A DNA stretch of 64,000 nucleotides from Tahibacter sp042701255 (GTDB lineage: Bacteria > Pseudomonadota > Gammaproteobacteria > Xanthomonadales > Rhodanobacteraceae): the NCBI RefSeq assembly GCF_042701255.1, contig NZ_CP170554.1, positions 5,208,001 to 5,272,000 of the forward strand, read 5' to 3'. This document shows, in pieces, positions 40,123 through 49,746 of this stretch (position 1 is the stretch's first letter; each line of letters opens with the position of its first letter). The notes under the pieces are model-generated. The model saw only the letters and a program-made list of their open reading frames with translations. It had not been told where the DNA came from and did not search any database. The translations under genes were made by a program, and so were the position numbers.

Positions 40123-41984
40123 GTGTCATTTTTTCCGACTTCTGCACTACGCCCGCACAGCGCAGGCCGGCTGGGGCTTGCCATCCTGCTCGGCTGCACG
40201 GCCGCGCCTGTCTTCGCCACCACCGTTCACGTCACCACGCCGGAGGACAAGATCGAGAAAATCCTCGCCGGGCAGCCCGAGCCGAAGAAATGCAGCCTGC
40301 GCGAAGCGATCATGAATGCTTCCGCCGGCAAGGTCGTCGCCGGAAAGTGCGAAGCGCCGGAGCCGATAGGCTCGATAACGCCGACGACCATCGTGTTCGC
40401 CGACGACTCCGTCTTCATCAAGCTGACGATCGCCGATGAGATGGTCGTCAGCGGCGGCGCCCTCGTCGAGCTGCAGGGACCTGCAACGATCGACGGCAAC
40501 GGCCAGTCGCGGAAGACGCGCGTACTGCGCGTCAGCACCGCGCAGCAGCCCAATCCGGAAACGGCGTCCTTCCTGCACCTCAAGAAGATGACCATCAACA
40601 ACGCCATCGAGACCGGATCCGGCGGCGTTGCCCTGGTGGAGACCGGCACCTCCATCGAGGTGGAGGACAGCACCTTCATCAACAACAAGGCCAGCATCGG
40701 CGGCGTGTTCAGCCTGCAGGGCCGCGCGAAAGTGTTCCGCAGCCAGTTCGAGGTCAACTACGCCGACTACTACGGCGCGGTCATCGGCATGGGCAATACC
40801 TCCGTGGAACTGCACGAAAGCCTGTTCGAGAACAATGCCAGCCGTCTGGCCGGCGGCGCGGTCTACTGCAAGGGCGCGTCCAACGGCTACGGCCTGAAGT
40901 CCTACGCCAACCAGTACCTCGAGAACATGTCCTCGCCGCAGCTGAAGGCCGAAGCGCCTTTCAGCGCCAACCTGCCGGAGAACGCGCCCTATCTCGATCC
41001 CGACGCGCACGTCGCCCTCGGCGGCGCACTGTTCGCGGAAAACTGCACCTTCCTTTCCAACGGCGACGTCTTCGCCGGCAACCGCGTGGTCGGCAAGGGC
41101 GCCGCCATCTACTCCAGCGTTTCCAAGGGAGAGGTTCGCCGCGCCGTGATCCGCGACAACAGCGTCGACGGCACCGACAAGGTCGCGGAACAGGAACATT
41201 TCGGCGGCGGCGGCCTGTTCGTGATCGGCGGCATCAGCCTGCTGGGCAACACGGTCATGGCGAACTCGGTCGTCAACGGCGACGGAGGCGGCATGTTCTT
41301 CAAGTCCGCGGCCTCCGACCAGGTGGTCATGGTCGCCAACAACACCATTGCGGAGAATCGCTCAGTCGGCTGGGTGCCTTCCAATCAGGGGCCGCTGCCC
41401 TGGGGCCAGGGCCAGCCGCTGAGCTTCCCGGGCCTGGGTTCCGGCGCCTACTTCGACGACAAGGTGCGCAACGCCTATTTCATCAACAACACGGTGTACA
41501 ACAACACCGCCGCACTGGCCCAGATAGCGATAACCCCGCCGCTCGACTCGTCCTTCGACGACAGCATCGTGTTCGCGAACAACATCGTCGTGAACACGAC
41601 CGGTGAAAGCATGATCCACAACTGCATGCCGGAATCCGGCGAGCGCATGGAGCCTGGACTCATGAGCAGCAACGTGGAATGGGACAGCACCAAGCCCGAC
41701 ACGCTCACCTGCAAGTCCACGGAAAAAGCCACCGGTGCCGACTACACCGCGCTGATCATGCCGATCGATCTGGCGCAGGACACCGCTTCGATCGACATTC
41801 CGGTGAAACGGCCAAGTCCACGCAGACCTTCTATGTCCCCAAGCCGTCCAGCACGCTGTTCTATGTGCTCGGACTCAGCCTGGTCTGCGATACGGCCGGG
41901 GTCAACTGGCTGGACCAGCTTTACAACCAGCGCCCGTTCGGCGACAGCTGCGTGCCCGGATCGCTGCACGTCGACGCTCCCTGA
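40123..41984 (+). CDS. Secreted CSLREA-type beta-helix protein, frameshifted near the 3' end
   Basis: A signal peptide (LLGCTAAPVFA) precedes the N-terminal motif KKCSLREAIMNA, typical of CSLREA-domain surface proteins. Right-handed parallel beta-helix repeats follow (VEDSTFINNKASIGGVFSLQ, LHESLFENNASRLAGGAVYC). Near 41800 the frame changes: frame 1 ends meaningfully at SIDIPV, and frame 3 continues GETAKSTQTFYVPKPSS to a stop at 41984, consistent with loss of one base. Without the shift the frame runs to 42267 as basic low-complexity sequence across the hairpin at 42029. The intact product would be about 620 aa. Sequencing error or real inactivation remain open. Confidence 0.75.
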
Positions 41985-42294
41985 TCCCCGGGGCGAGGGC
42001 GGCCAGGCCTGCCGCTCCGGTCCGCAACGGCGCCGCGGAGTCCGACTCCGCGGCGCCTTCGCATTCCGGCCGCGCAGGAATGCCGACCGGCGCGAGCCGC
42101 AAAGCGATACGGCTCCCAGGAGCGAAAGGTCTGCCCGGCAGACTGCGGCCATCGAGCCGCAGCTGCAGCAGGCGCAGCACCTGTTGCCTGAATCGCGAGA
42201 AACGCCGGCAGCGACCTCACCACTGACCTGTGGCCGGGGACAGCGCCTCCGTATTGCGTCGATATAAGCTCCTCCCACCCGCCTGGAGCTTTCC
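41985..42294. other. Intergenic stretch with terminator hairpin
   Basis: It holds the 13-bp hairpin at 42029-42057 and otherwise no supported gene. The final part contains GGAG seven bases before the GTG start at 42295. Confidence 0.5.
42029..42057. terminator. 13-bp perfect hairpin after the beta-helix gene
   Basis: GGCGCCGCGGAGT pairs with ACTCCGCGGCGCC around CCG, 44 bases after the frame-3 stop at 41984. This supports 41984 as the ancestral gene end. Confidence 0.6.
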
Positions 42295-42807
42295 GTGATT
42301 CGACGCCTCTTTCTCTGCCTGCTGCCGCTGGCGATGACTGCCACCGCCTTTGCCCAGGCCAACAATGCAGCGCCGCCCCCCGCGCCGGCCCCGGCGCCGC
42401 TGCCGAGCATCACCTTGCCGCCGGCCATCGCGCGCGTGCTGCAGGACTACGAGAAGGCCTGGGTCGCGCGCGACGACGCCGCGCTGGCGCGCCTGTTCGT
42501 CGCCGACGGCTACGCACTGCCCAACGGCCAGCCGCCGGCGGCTGGCGCCGATGCGATCCGCGCAGCTTACGCAGGCAACAGCGGCTCGCCGCTCGCGCTG
42601 CGCGCGCTGCACTATGCCGAGTCGGGCGACATGGCCTATGTCATCGGCGGCTTCGGCGCACAGGCCGGCCAGCCGGATTTCGGCAAGTTCGTACTGGTAC
42701 TGCGCCGCGGCAACGACGGCGTCTGGCGCATCGCCGCCGACATGGACAACGCCAACGCGATGCCGCGACGCCAGCCGGCCGCGGCCAAGCCTGCCGCGGA
42801 ATCCTGA
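42295..42807 (+). CDS. Periplasmic NTF2-like (SnoaL/DUF4440) protein
   Basis: The GTG start has GGAG seven bases upstream. A signal peptide (MTATAFA-QA) is followed by a Pro/Ala linker and a cone-like NTF2 fold, seen in VLQDYEKAWVARDDAALARL, the FVADGYALPNG strand and the final VLVLRRGNDGVWRIAADMD. Such domains bind small hydrophobic ligands or act as subunits; no catalytic residues are evident. It is 170 aa and monocistronic, ending at the U6 terminator inside repeat copy B. Confidence 0.8.
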   Translation: MIRRLFLCLLPLAMTATAFAQANNAAPPPAPAPAPLPSITLPPAIARVLQDYEKAWVARDDAALARLFVADGYALPNGQPPAAGADAIRAAYAGNSGSPLALRALHYAESGDMAYVIGGFGAQAGQPDFGKFVLVLRRGNDGVWRIAADMDNANAMPRRQPAAAKPAAES

Positions 42808-42889
42808 GCGCTGTCGGCGGCAGGATCGACGCGGCTGTGATGACTGGCGGCTGCGCTGGTTTTGTCCTGGCATTCATCGCGCACCAGGC

Positions 42890-42935
42890 AACCCCATCCC
42901 CACCCATGCCCTCCCCTTGAAGGGGAGGGTTTTTT
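42890..42935 (+). repeat. Terminator-associated repeat element, copy B
   Basis: AACCCCATCCCCACCCATG leads into a hairpin with stem CCCTCCCC/GGGGAGGG, loop TTGAA and a T6 tract (42930-42935). It is a textbook intrinsic terminator for the NTF2-like gene and the best-preserved copy. Confidence 0.85.
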
Positions 42936-43018
42936 CCGGCGAGTTCAACGGGGGTGGCCTGAATCACGCTCCTCGCAAGCTTGGCGCAAGTCCTGCTCGT
43001 CGCGAGCGCTGCTCCACG

Positions 43019-43061
43019 AAACCCTTCCCTTCAAAGGGAGGGTATGGGTGGGGGTGGGTTT
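43019..43061 (-). repeat. Terminator-associated repeat element, copy C (inverted)
   Basis: On the minus strand it reads AAACCCACCCCCACCCATAC then CCCTCCC and a TTTGAAGGGAAGGG stem, ending in TTTC. It lies 58 bases beyond the recQ stop and could terminate recQ transcription. Confidence 0.75.
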
Positions 43062-43118
43062 GCCGTACAACCGTAGTCGGCACCGCAGTCTTCGTGGAGC
43101 GTGCGGCGGCTCCGGCGC

Positions 43119-44951
43119 TCAATCCGTCGTTTCCGCAGTCAGCACGCCGAGAAACGCCTCGCCATATTTCTCGAGCTTGGTCGTACCCACGCCGCTGATG
43201 GCGGCGAGTTCGCGCAGCGACATCGGGTGCTCGCGCAGCATGTCGAGCAGGGTCGCGTCGTGGAAGATCACGTAGGCCGGCACGTTCTGCTCCTTGGCCA
43301 GCCGGGCCCGCACGGCACGCAGCGCATCCCAGAGCGGACGTTCGTCATCGCTGATCTGCAGGCTGTTGTGCGCGGTCGCGCCGCCACGCTTGCGAGCGGC
43401 CTTGCGTTCGGCGCGGCGTTGACCTTCGGCGGCTTCGTAACGCATCAGCACGCGCGCCTCGCCCTTGAGCACGGCGCGGCTCGATTCGGTCAGATGCAAG
43501 GTGCCATAGCCTTCGTGGTCGGCGGCCAGATGGCCGGCGGCGACGAGGTGACGGAACACGCCGCTCCACTGGCGCGCGTCGAGATCGCGGCCTATGCCGT
43601 AGACGCTGAGCTGGTCGTGATTCCAGCTGCGGATCTTCTCGCTGTCCTCGCCGCGCAGCACGCCGACGAGATGGCCGACGCCGAAGCGCTGGCCGGTGCG
43701 ATAGACCGCGGACAGCGCCTTCTGCGCGACTTCGCTCGCGTCCCAGCTGCGCGGCGGGCTGATGCAGTTGTCGCAGTTGCCGCAGTCGCTCGTGCGCGTC
43801 TCGCCGAAATACGCCAGCAGCAGGCGGCGCCGGCAGCCGGTCGCTTCCGCATAGCCGAGCAATGCCTCGAGCTTGGCGCGCTCCACGCGCTTGCGCTCCT
43901 GGCCCGATTCGGACTGGGCGATCATCTGGCTCATGGTCACGACGTCGCCGAGGCCGTAGCACAGCCAGGCCTCGGCCGGCAGTCCGTCGCGGCCGCCGCG
44001 GCCGGTTTCCTGGTAATAGCCTTCCATGCTCTTGGGCAGGTCCAGGTGCGCGACGTAGCGCACGTCGGGCTTGTCGATGCCCATGCCGAACGCGATCGTC
44101 GCGACCATGACCACGCCGTCTTCGCGCAGGAAGCGCTGCTGATTCGCCGCGCGCTGCGCCTGCTCCATGCCGGCGTGATAGGCCAGTGCATCGAAGCCGT
44201 CCTCGACCAGCGCTGCCGCGGTCTCGTCGACCTTCTTGCGCGACAGGCAGTAGACGATGCCGGACTCGCCGCGCCGTTCCTCGAGAAACGCGCGCAGCTG
44301 GCGCCGCGCGTTGTCCTTCTGCACGACGCTGTAGCGGATGTTCGGCCGGTCGAAGCTCGCGACGAACTGGCGCGCGTCGGCCAGGCCCAGCCGCTCGACG
44401 ATCTCGGCCCGCGTCGGCGCGTCGGCGGTCGCGGTCAGGGCGATGCGCGGAATCTGCGGGAAGCGCTCGTGCAGCAGGTTCAGGCCGCGGTATTCGGGGC
44501 GGAAATCGTGGCCCCATTGCGAGACGCAATGCGCTTCGTCGATCGCGAACAGCGCGATCGGCACGCGTTCGAGCAGTTCCAGCGTGCGTTCGCCGAGCAG
44601 GCGCTCGGGCGCGACGTAGAGCAGTTTGAGTTCGCGCCGCAGCAGGCGCTGCTCGACCTCGCGCTGCTGCTGCGGCGACAACGAGGAATTCAGATACGCC
44701 GCCGCGACGCCGAGCTGGGTCAGCGCGTCGACCTGGTCCTGCATCAGCGCGATCAGCGGCGAGACGACGATGGCCGTGCCGTCGCGCAGCAGCGCCGGCA
44801 CCTGATAGCACAGCGACTTGCCGCCGCCGGTCGGCATCAGCACGAGGCAGTCGCTGCCGCCGCTCAGATGTTCGACGATCGCGGCCTGCTCGCCGCGGAA
44901 GCTGGTATAGCCGAAGACGCGATGAAGGAGTTCGAGAGCCGGGGATTCCAT
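43119..44951 (-). CDS. recQ: ATP-dependent DNA helicase RecQ
   Basis: RecQ unwinds DNA 3'-5' during recombination and fork repair. The product (610 aa) has Walker A LMPTGGGKS, DEAH in FAIDEAHCVSQWGHDFRPEY, C-lobe motif QETGRGGRDGLPAEAW and the RQC zinc cysteines CRRRLLLAYFGE, CGNCDNC. A winged helix follows, and an HRDC domain (LWDALRAVRARLAKEQNVPA) ends the protein. Everything expected of E. coli-type RecQ is present. Monocistronic; it converges on the NTF2-like gene. Confidence 0.95.
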   Translation of the reverse strand: MESPALELLHRVFGYTSFRGEQAAIVEHLSGGSDCLVLMPTGGGKSLCYQVPALLRDGTAIVVSPLIALMQDQVDALTQLGVAAAYLNSSLSPQQQREVEQRLLRRELKLLYVAPERLLGERTLELLERVPIALFAIDEAHCVSQWGHDFRPEYRGLNLLHERFPQIPRIALTATADAPTRAEIVERLGLADARQFVASFDRPNIRYSVVQKDNARRQLRAFLEERRGESGIVYCLSRKKVDETAAALVEDGFDALAYHAGMEQAQRAANQQRFLREDGVVMVATIAFGMGIDKPDVRYVAHLDLPKSMEGYYQETGRGGRDGLPAEAWLCYGLGDVVTMSQMIAQSESGQERKRVERAKLEALLGYAEATGCRRRLLLAYFGETRTSDCGNCDNCISPPRSWDASEVAQKALSAVYRTGQRFGVGHLVGVLRGEDSEKIRSWNHDQLSVYGIGRDLDARQWSGVFRHLVAAGHLAADHEGYGTLHLTESSRAVLKGEARVLMRYEAAEGQRRAERKAARKRGGATAHNSLQISDDERPLWDALRAVRARLAKEQNVPAYVIFHDATLLDMLREHPMSLRELAAISGVGTTKLEKYGEAFLGVLTAETTD

Positions 44952-45027
44952 CCGGCCATGTTACCGGACGCGTCAAGCGGCGCCTGGGCGCGACGCCCGC
45001 GGCGGGCTCGGAACCTTCCGAACCGGC

Positions 45028-45061
45028 GCGGCACGCGGCCTGTGCTCAGGCCGCGTGCCGC
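45028..45061. terminator. 15-bp perfect hairpin after the 45067 gene
   Basis: GCGGCACGCGGCCTG pairs with CAGGCCGCGTGCCGC around TGCT. It lies five bases beyond the stop codon of the minus-strand gene and has no U-tract. Confidence 0.6.
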
Positions 45062-45066
45062 TTCGA

Positions 45067-48000
45067 CTATTTCGTGCGCACGATCGCCATCGTGATCGGC
45101 GACGACGGCGTACCGCCGCCCTCGGTCAACCCGAAGCTCGCCGTCTGGCCGGCCGCCACGCCGAAGCGCGCGTAGCGCGTGCCGCCGCCCGGACGCAGCA
45201 CGAAGTTCAGCGGCGCGCCGTTGGTCAGCGGATTCACGGCCAGCTGGTAGGAGCCGTTGAGTGCAGTGTAGAGCGACCGGTAGTTCCAGCTCGGCGCGGT
45301 GTACTCGGGCGTGATGCCGGCGACCGCGTCGTCGGTATACATGGCGACGAGGAAGTCGTGCGACCAGGCCTTCAGATCGACGTTGAGCACGGCCTGCAGA
45401 TTGGCCATGCCGACCAGCGAGCTGTTGACCAGCGATCCGATGATCCCGGCGTCGCCGGTGTTCTTGCGGTCCATCGCATAGCGCAGGAACAGGAAGGTCG
45501 TCACCGCGCTCGCGGTCGTGGTGTCGTGCGTCGTCGCGTTCACCGCCGTCGTCATCAGCGGGCCGGCGCGCTTGCTGCTGTTGGTGCTGCCCAGCAGGAA
45601 GAAATACTCGCGCGCGTTGCCGAACATCGGGTTTTCGAACGTGTTGAACGCCGCGACGCGGACGGACGCGTTCGGCCCGGTGGTCAGGTTCGTGACGACG
45701 ATGTTCTGGCGCGGCGTCAGGCCGACGGACGTGTTGAAGAACACCAGCTCCTGCATGACCATGGCCAGCGACTCGTCGAGCCAGGTCTGTTCCAGCGGCG
45801 CCGCGCCGTTGAAATACAGGCGGCGCGCGGCGTTGAGCAGGTGCGACATGTTGTGGACCATCCAGCCCGTCGTGTTGCCGTAGACGAAGCTGACCGTGCG
45901 CACGTTGCTGTTCACCACGCCGGTCGGGTCCGGAATCATGGTGTAGAGGTACTCGCCCTGGTTGCTGCCGGCGCAGGACGCCGCGCTGAGCAGGTCGCGC
46001 GGCTGGAACATCGAGGACGTGATGGCCGAGGACGCCGGCGGACTCTGCTCGTTCATCTTCTGCGTGAAGAAGACGATGATGCCGCCGTTGTTGTCGACGT
46101 CGGTCATCGCGCCGTAGTTCGTCGTCAGCAGGTCGTGGGCGCCGGTCTTGAGGCTCGACAGCATGCCGACCGTCGGCGTCGAACCCGGCGGCGCCTGCAC
46201 GAACGCATCCATGAGGTTCTGGAACTGGCCGGCCGTGAAGCCGCCCGGAACGGTGGGCTGCCAGTTGCCGTTGCCGAGTGTCGTTTCCTTGACCTCCTGC
46301 ACGGCGTAGTACAGCTGCTGCCCGGCCGTCGAGGCCGAGATCGCCTCGACGCGGCCCTTGCGCACGTCCGGCGCCGCGCCGCAGGAACCGATCGAAGCGT
46401 TGATGTCGATGAGCTGGCCGACGGTCAGCGGCACGGCCCCGCCCTGCGGCCGCGCGATCAGATCGGCGGACGTCGGCTGGCGACCGTCGGCGAACGCCGG
46501 CGGAATCGGCACGCCGCCGTGCGCATCGGTGCCGGTTTCCTGCAGCGGCGCCAGCGGCGTTTCCACCGGACGCGGCGCCGGCGGACCGGTGACAGCCTGA
46601 ATGTTGTTGCCGGTCAGGCTCAAAGCCGCGGTCTCGGCGCTGGGGCTGTCGTTGATCGGCATCAGCGTGTATTCGGTCGCCGCCGCGGCGTCGCCGCTCA
46701 CGCAGAGATTCGCCGCGGCCGGCATGCTGCCGTAGGCGACCTGACCGACGGCGAGGTTGAGGCAGTTGGCCACGCTGAAGCTCTGCTGCACCTGCGGTGC
46801 CGCGGCCCAGTCGGCGTCGCCGGCCTGGTTCGCGTTGACGACGCAGGTACCGGCGCCGATGAACGAGACCACGTCGGCGGCGATCGTGCAGACGGTGCTG
46901 GCGCTCGCGTCGATGCTGAAGTCCACCGGCAGCCCCGAGGTTGCCGTCGCCGCGACCGTATAGGTCGCCCCGCCGACATTGGCGGCGGTCGGCTGGGTCG
47001 AGGTGAAGGTGATCGTCTGGCTGGCCGGGCTGACCGCGAAGGTCTGCTGCACCTGCGGCGCGGCGTTCCAGTCCGCGTTGCCGGCCTGGTTCGCGTTGAT
47101 CACGCAGGTGCCGGCGTGGTCGAACGTCACCGACGAACCCGACAGGGTGCAGACGCCCGTTGCGCCGGGAGCGATGGTCAGGAGGACCGGCAGGCCCGAA
47201 CTCGCGGTCGCGGCGACCGTATACGCCGCGCCGGCGACGACGGCCGTCGTCGGCACCGTGGTCGTGAAGCTGATCGTCTGACTGCCCTTGCCGACGGCGA
47301 AGGTCTGCTGCACCTGGGGCGCGGCATTCCAGTTCGCGTTGCCGGCCTGGTTCGCGTTGACCACGCAGGTGCCGGCGCTCTGGAACGTCACCGTGCTGCC
47401 GGCGATCGCGCAGATGCCGCTCGACGCAGCGGCGATGCTGAAGCCGACCGGCAGGCCCGACGTGGCCGTCGCGGCGACCGTGTACGCCGCGCCGCCGACC
47501 ACGGCCGTCGTCGGAGCGGCCGAGGTGAAGCTGATCGTCTGGCTGCCCTTGCCGACGGCGAAGGTCTGCTGCGCCTGCGGCGCCGGATTCCAGTTCGTGT
47601 TGCCGGCCTGGTTCGCGTTGATCACGCAGGTACCCGCGCCCTGGAACGTCACCGTGCCGCCGGCGATCGCGCAGACCGCACTCGCACTCGGGTCCACCAG
47701 GAACGTGACCGTCAGGCCCGAGGTGGCCGTCGCGGTGACCGTGTACGACGCGCCGCCGACGGTGGCGGCAGCCGGCGCGGTCGAAGTGAAGCTGATCGTC
47801 TGGCTGCCCTTGCCGACCGCGAACGACTGCTGCACCTGCGGCGCGGCTGCGTAGTTCGCATTGCCGGCCTGGTTCGCATTGATCACGCAGGTGCCGGCGC
47901 CCTGGAACGTCACCGTGCTGCCGGCGATCGCGCAGATGCTGCTCGATCCCGCGGCAATGCTGAAGCTGACCGTCAGGCCCGACGTCGCCGTCGCGGCGAC

Positions 48001-49734
48001 CGTGTACGACGCCCCGCCGACCGTGGCAGCCGAAGGCGCCGTCGAGGTGAACGTGATGGTCTGGCTGCCCTGGCCGACCGCGAACGACTGCTGCACCTGA
48101 GGCGCGGCCGCGTAGTTCGCATTGCCGGCCTGGTTCGCATTGACGACGCAATTGCCGGCGCCCTGGAACGTCACCGTGCTGCCGGCGATCGCACAGACAC
48201 TGCTCGAACCGGCCGCAATGCTGAAGCTGACCGGCAGGCCCGACGTCGCCGTCGCGGCAACCGTATACGCCGCGCCGCCGACCGTGGCCGCGGCCGGCGC
48301 CGTGGAGGTGAAGCTGATCGTCTGGCTGCCCTGGCCGACGGCGAAACTCTGCTGTACCTGCGGCGCAGCGGCGTAGTTCGCGTTGCCGGCCTGGTTCGCG
48401 TTGACGACGCAGTTGCCGACGCTCTGGAACGTGACCGTGCTGCCGGCGATTGCGCAGACGCTGCTCGATGCGGCAGCGATGCTGAAGCTGACCGGCAGAC
48501 CCGAGCTCGCCGTCGCAGCGACCGTGTACGCCGCGCCGCCGACGGCGGCCGCAGCCGGTGCCGTGGAGGTGAAGCCGATCGTCTGACTACCCTGGCCGAC
48601 CGCGAAGCTCTGCTGCACTTGCGGCGCCGCCGTGTAGTTCGCATTGCCGGCCTGATTCGCGTTGACGACGCAGGTGCCGACGCTCTGGAACGACACGCTG
48701 GAACCGGCGATCGCGCAGACGCTGCTCGATGCGGCAGCGATGCTGAAGCTGACCGGCAAGCCAGAGCTCGCCGTCGCAGCGACCGTGTATGCGGTGCCGC
48801 CGACCGCGGCCGTCGTCGGCGCGGTCGAGCTGAAGCTGATCGTCTGGCTGCCCTGTCCGACGGCGAACGACTGCTGCACCTGCGGCGCCGCCGCGTAGTT
48901 CGCGTTGCCGGCCTGGTCCGCGTTGACCACGCAGGTGCCGACACCCTGGAACGTCACGCTGCCGCCGGCGACCGAGCAGACGCTGCTCGACGCGGCGGCG
49001 ATGCTGAAGCTGACCATCAGGCCCGACGTTGCCGTCGCAGCAACCGTATACGCCGCGCCGCCGACGGTGGCCGCAGCCGGTGCCGTCGACGTGAAGCTGA
49101 TCGTCTGGCTGGCAAGGCCGACGCCGAACGACTGCTGTACCTGCGGGGCCGCAGCCCAGTTCGCGTCGCCGGCCTGGTTCGCGTTGATCACGCAGGTGCC
49201 GGAGCTCTGGAAGGTCACGTTCGTGCCGGCAATCGCGCAGACGCTGCTGGCGCTCGCGTCGATCGAGAAACTGACCGGCAGACCGGAGTTGGCGACCGCC
49301 GCGACGGTGTACGGCGGGCCGCCGATCTGCGCCGAGGACGGCACGCTCGAGGTGAAGTTGATGGTCTGGCTGCCCTGACCCACGGCCAGTGCGACCGTGC
49401 GGCCGCCGCTGCAGCCGACCGAATCGGTGGCCGTGACGGTGACCAGATAACTGCCGGCCTGGGTCGGCGACCCGGCCAGGGTCGCGTTGCTCGTGCCGGT
49501 CGGCGTCATCGCCAGACCGGACCCGGCCGGAAGGCCGGCGGTGACCGAGAACACGAACGGCAGTGCATTGGTGTTGCTGGCGGTGAACGGCAGCGAGAAG
49601 CTCGCGCCGACCGAGGTCGACGGCACGCTCGGCAGCGTGGTCACCGCCGTCGTCGGACACGGAGCGGCCTGGGCGTTCAGGCCCGCGGCGGCCAGCAGCA
49701 GGAACGTGGCGCTGCGCAGGAAACGATGGATCAC
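45067..49734 (-). CDS. Giant secreted protein: ten Ig-like repeats plus M30-like domain with altered HExxH
   Basis: A signal peptide (LLAAAGLNAQA) and an N-terminal putative Ig domain precede ten near-identical repeats of about 87 residues, each containing QTISFTSTAP, a PYTVAAxA strand, VCAIAGS and GTCVVNANQAGNANY; each has two Cys and probably one disulfide. The C-terminal 550 residues resemble hyicolysin-type M30 metallopeptidases (GIIVFFTQKMNEQSPPAS, LLNAARRLYFNGAAPLEQTW, LDESLAMVMQEL). Where HExxH is expected the sequence is HNMSH, so the catalytic Glu is Asn. It is probably surface-exposed or secreted and may bind rather than cut. It lies 12 bases behind the 49747 gene. Confidence 0.88.
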   Translation of the reverse strand: MIHRFLRSATFLLLAAAGLNAQAAPCPTTAVTTLPSVPSTSVGASFSLPFTASNTNALPFVFSVTAGLPAGSGLAMTPTGTSNATLAGSPTQAGSYLVTVTATDSVGCSGGRTVALAVGQGSQTINFTSSVPSSAQIGGPPYTVAAVANSGLPVSFSIDASASSVCAIAGTNVTFQSSGTCVINANQAGDANWAAAPQVQQSFGVGLASQTISFTSTAPAAATVGGAAYTVAATATSGLMVSFSIAAASSSVCSVAGGSVTFQGVGTCVVNADQAGNANYAAAPQVQQSFAVGQGSQTISFSSTAPTTAAVGGTAYTVAATASSGLPVSFSIAAASSSVCAIAGSSVSFQSVGTCVVNANQAGNANYTAAPQVQQSFAVGQGSQTIGFTSTAPAAAAVGGAAYTVAATASSGLPVSFSIAAASSSVCAIAGSTVTFQSVGNCVVNANQAGNANYAAAPQVQQSFAVGQGSQTISFTSTAPAAATVGGAAYTVAATATSGLPVSFSIAAGSSSVCAIAGSTVTFQGAGNCVVNANQAGNANYAAAPQVQQSFAVGQGSQTITFTSTAPSAATVGGASYTVAATATSGLTVSFSIAAGSSSICAIAGSTVTFQGAGTCVINANQAGNANYAAAPQVQQSFAVGKGSQTISFTSTAPAAATVGGASYTVTATATSGLTVTFLVDPSASAVCAIAGGTVTFQGAGTCVINANQAGNTNWNPAPQAQQTFAVGKGSQTISFTSAAPTTAVVGGAAYTVAATATSGLPVGFSIAAASSGICAIAGSTVTFQSAGTCVVNANQAGNANWNAAPQVQQTFAVGKGSQTISFTTTVPTTAVVAGAAYTVAATASSGLPVLLTIAPGATGVCTLSGSSVTFDHAGTCVINANQAGNADWNAAPQVQQTFAVSPASQTITFTSTQPTAANVGGATYTVAATATSGLPVDFSIDASASTVCTIAADVVSFIGAGTCVVNANQAGDADWAAAPQVQQSFSVANCLNLAVGQVAYGSMPAAANLCVSGDAAAATEYTLMPINDSPSAETAALSLTGNNIQAVTGPPAPRPVETPLAPLQETGTDAHGGVPIPPAFADGRQPTSADLIARPQGGAVPLTVGQLIDINASIGSCGAAPDVRKGRVEAISASTAGQQLYYAVQEVKETTLGNGNWQPTVPGGFTAGQFQNLMDAFVQAPPGSTPTVGMLSSLKTGAHDLLTTNYGAMTDVDNNGGIIVFFTQKMNEQSPPASSAITSSMFQPRDLLSAASCAGSNQGEYLYTMIPDPTGVVNSNVRTVSFVYGNTTGWMVHNMSHLLNAARRLYFNGAAPLEQTWLDESLAMVMQELVFFNTSVGLTPRQNIVVTNLTTGPNASVRVAAFNTFENPMFGNAREYFFLLGSTNSSKRAGPLMTTAVNATTHDTTTASAVTTFLFLRYAMDRKNTGDAGIIGSLVNSSLVGMANLQAVLNVDLKAWSHDFLVAMYTDDAVAGITPEYTAPSWNYRSLYTALNGSYQLAVNPLTNGAPLNFVLRPGGGTRYARFGVAAGQTASFGLTEGGGTPSSPITMAIVRTK
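46775..49375. repeat. Tandem coding repeat, ten units of about 260 bp
   Basis: These units encode the Ig-like repeats of the 45067 gene. Central units are much more alike than terminal ones, suggesting recent recombination. Misassembly of unit number is possible. Confidence 0.9.
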
Positions 49735-49746
49735 GAGTCTGTCCCC

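Larger units (their letters stand above)
42808..43118. other. Intergenic region carrying an inverted pair of repeat elements
   Basis: No gene is supported. Copies B (42890-42935) and C (43019-43061) of the terminator-associated repeat face each other about 80 bases apart, between the converging NTF2-like and recQ genes. Confidence 0.7.

Noticed and set aside
46775..49375. The regular repeat array as a CRISPR
   Set aside because: Units are about 260 bp, contiguous, in frame and encode Ig-like domains; there are no short repeats with unique spacers and no cas genes.
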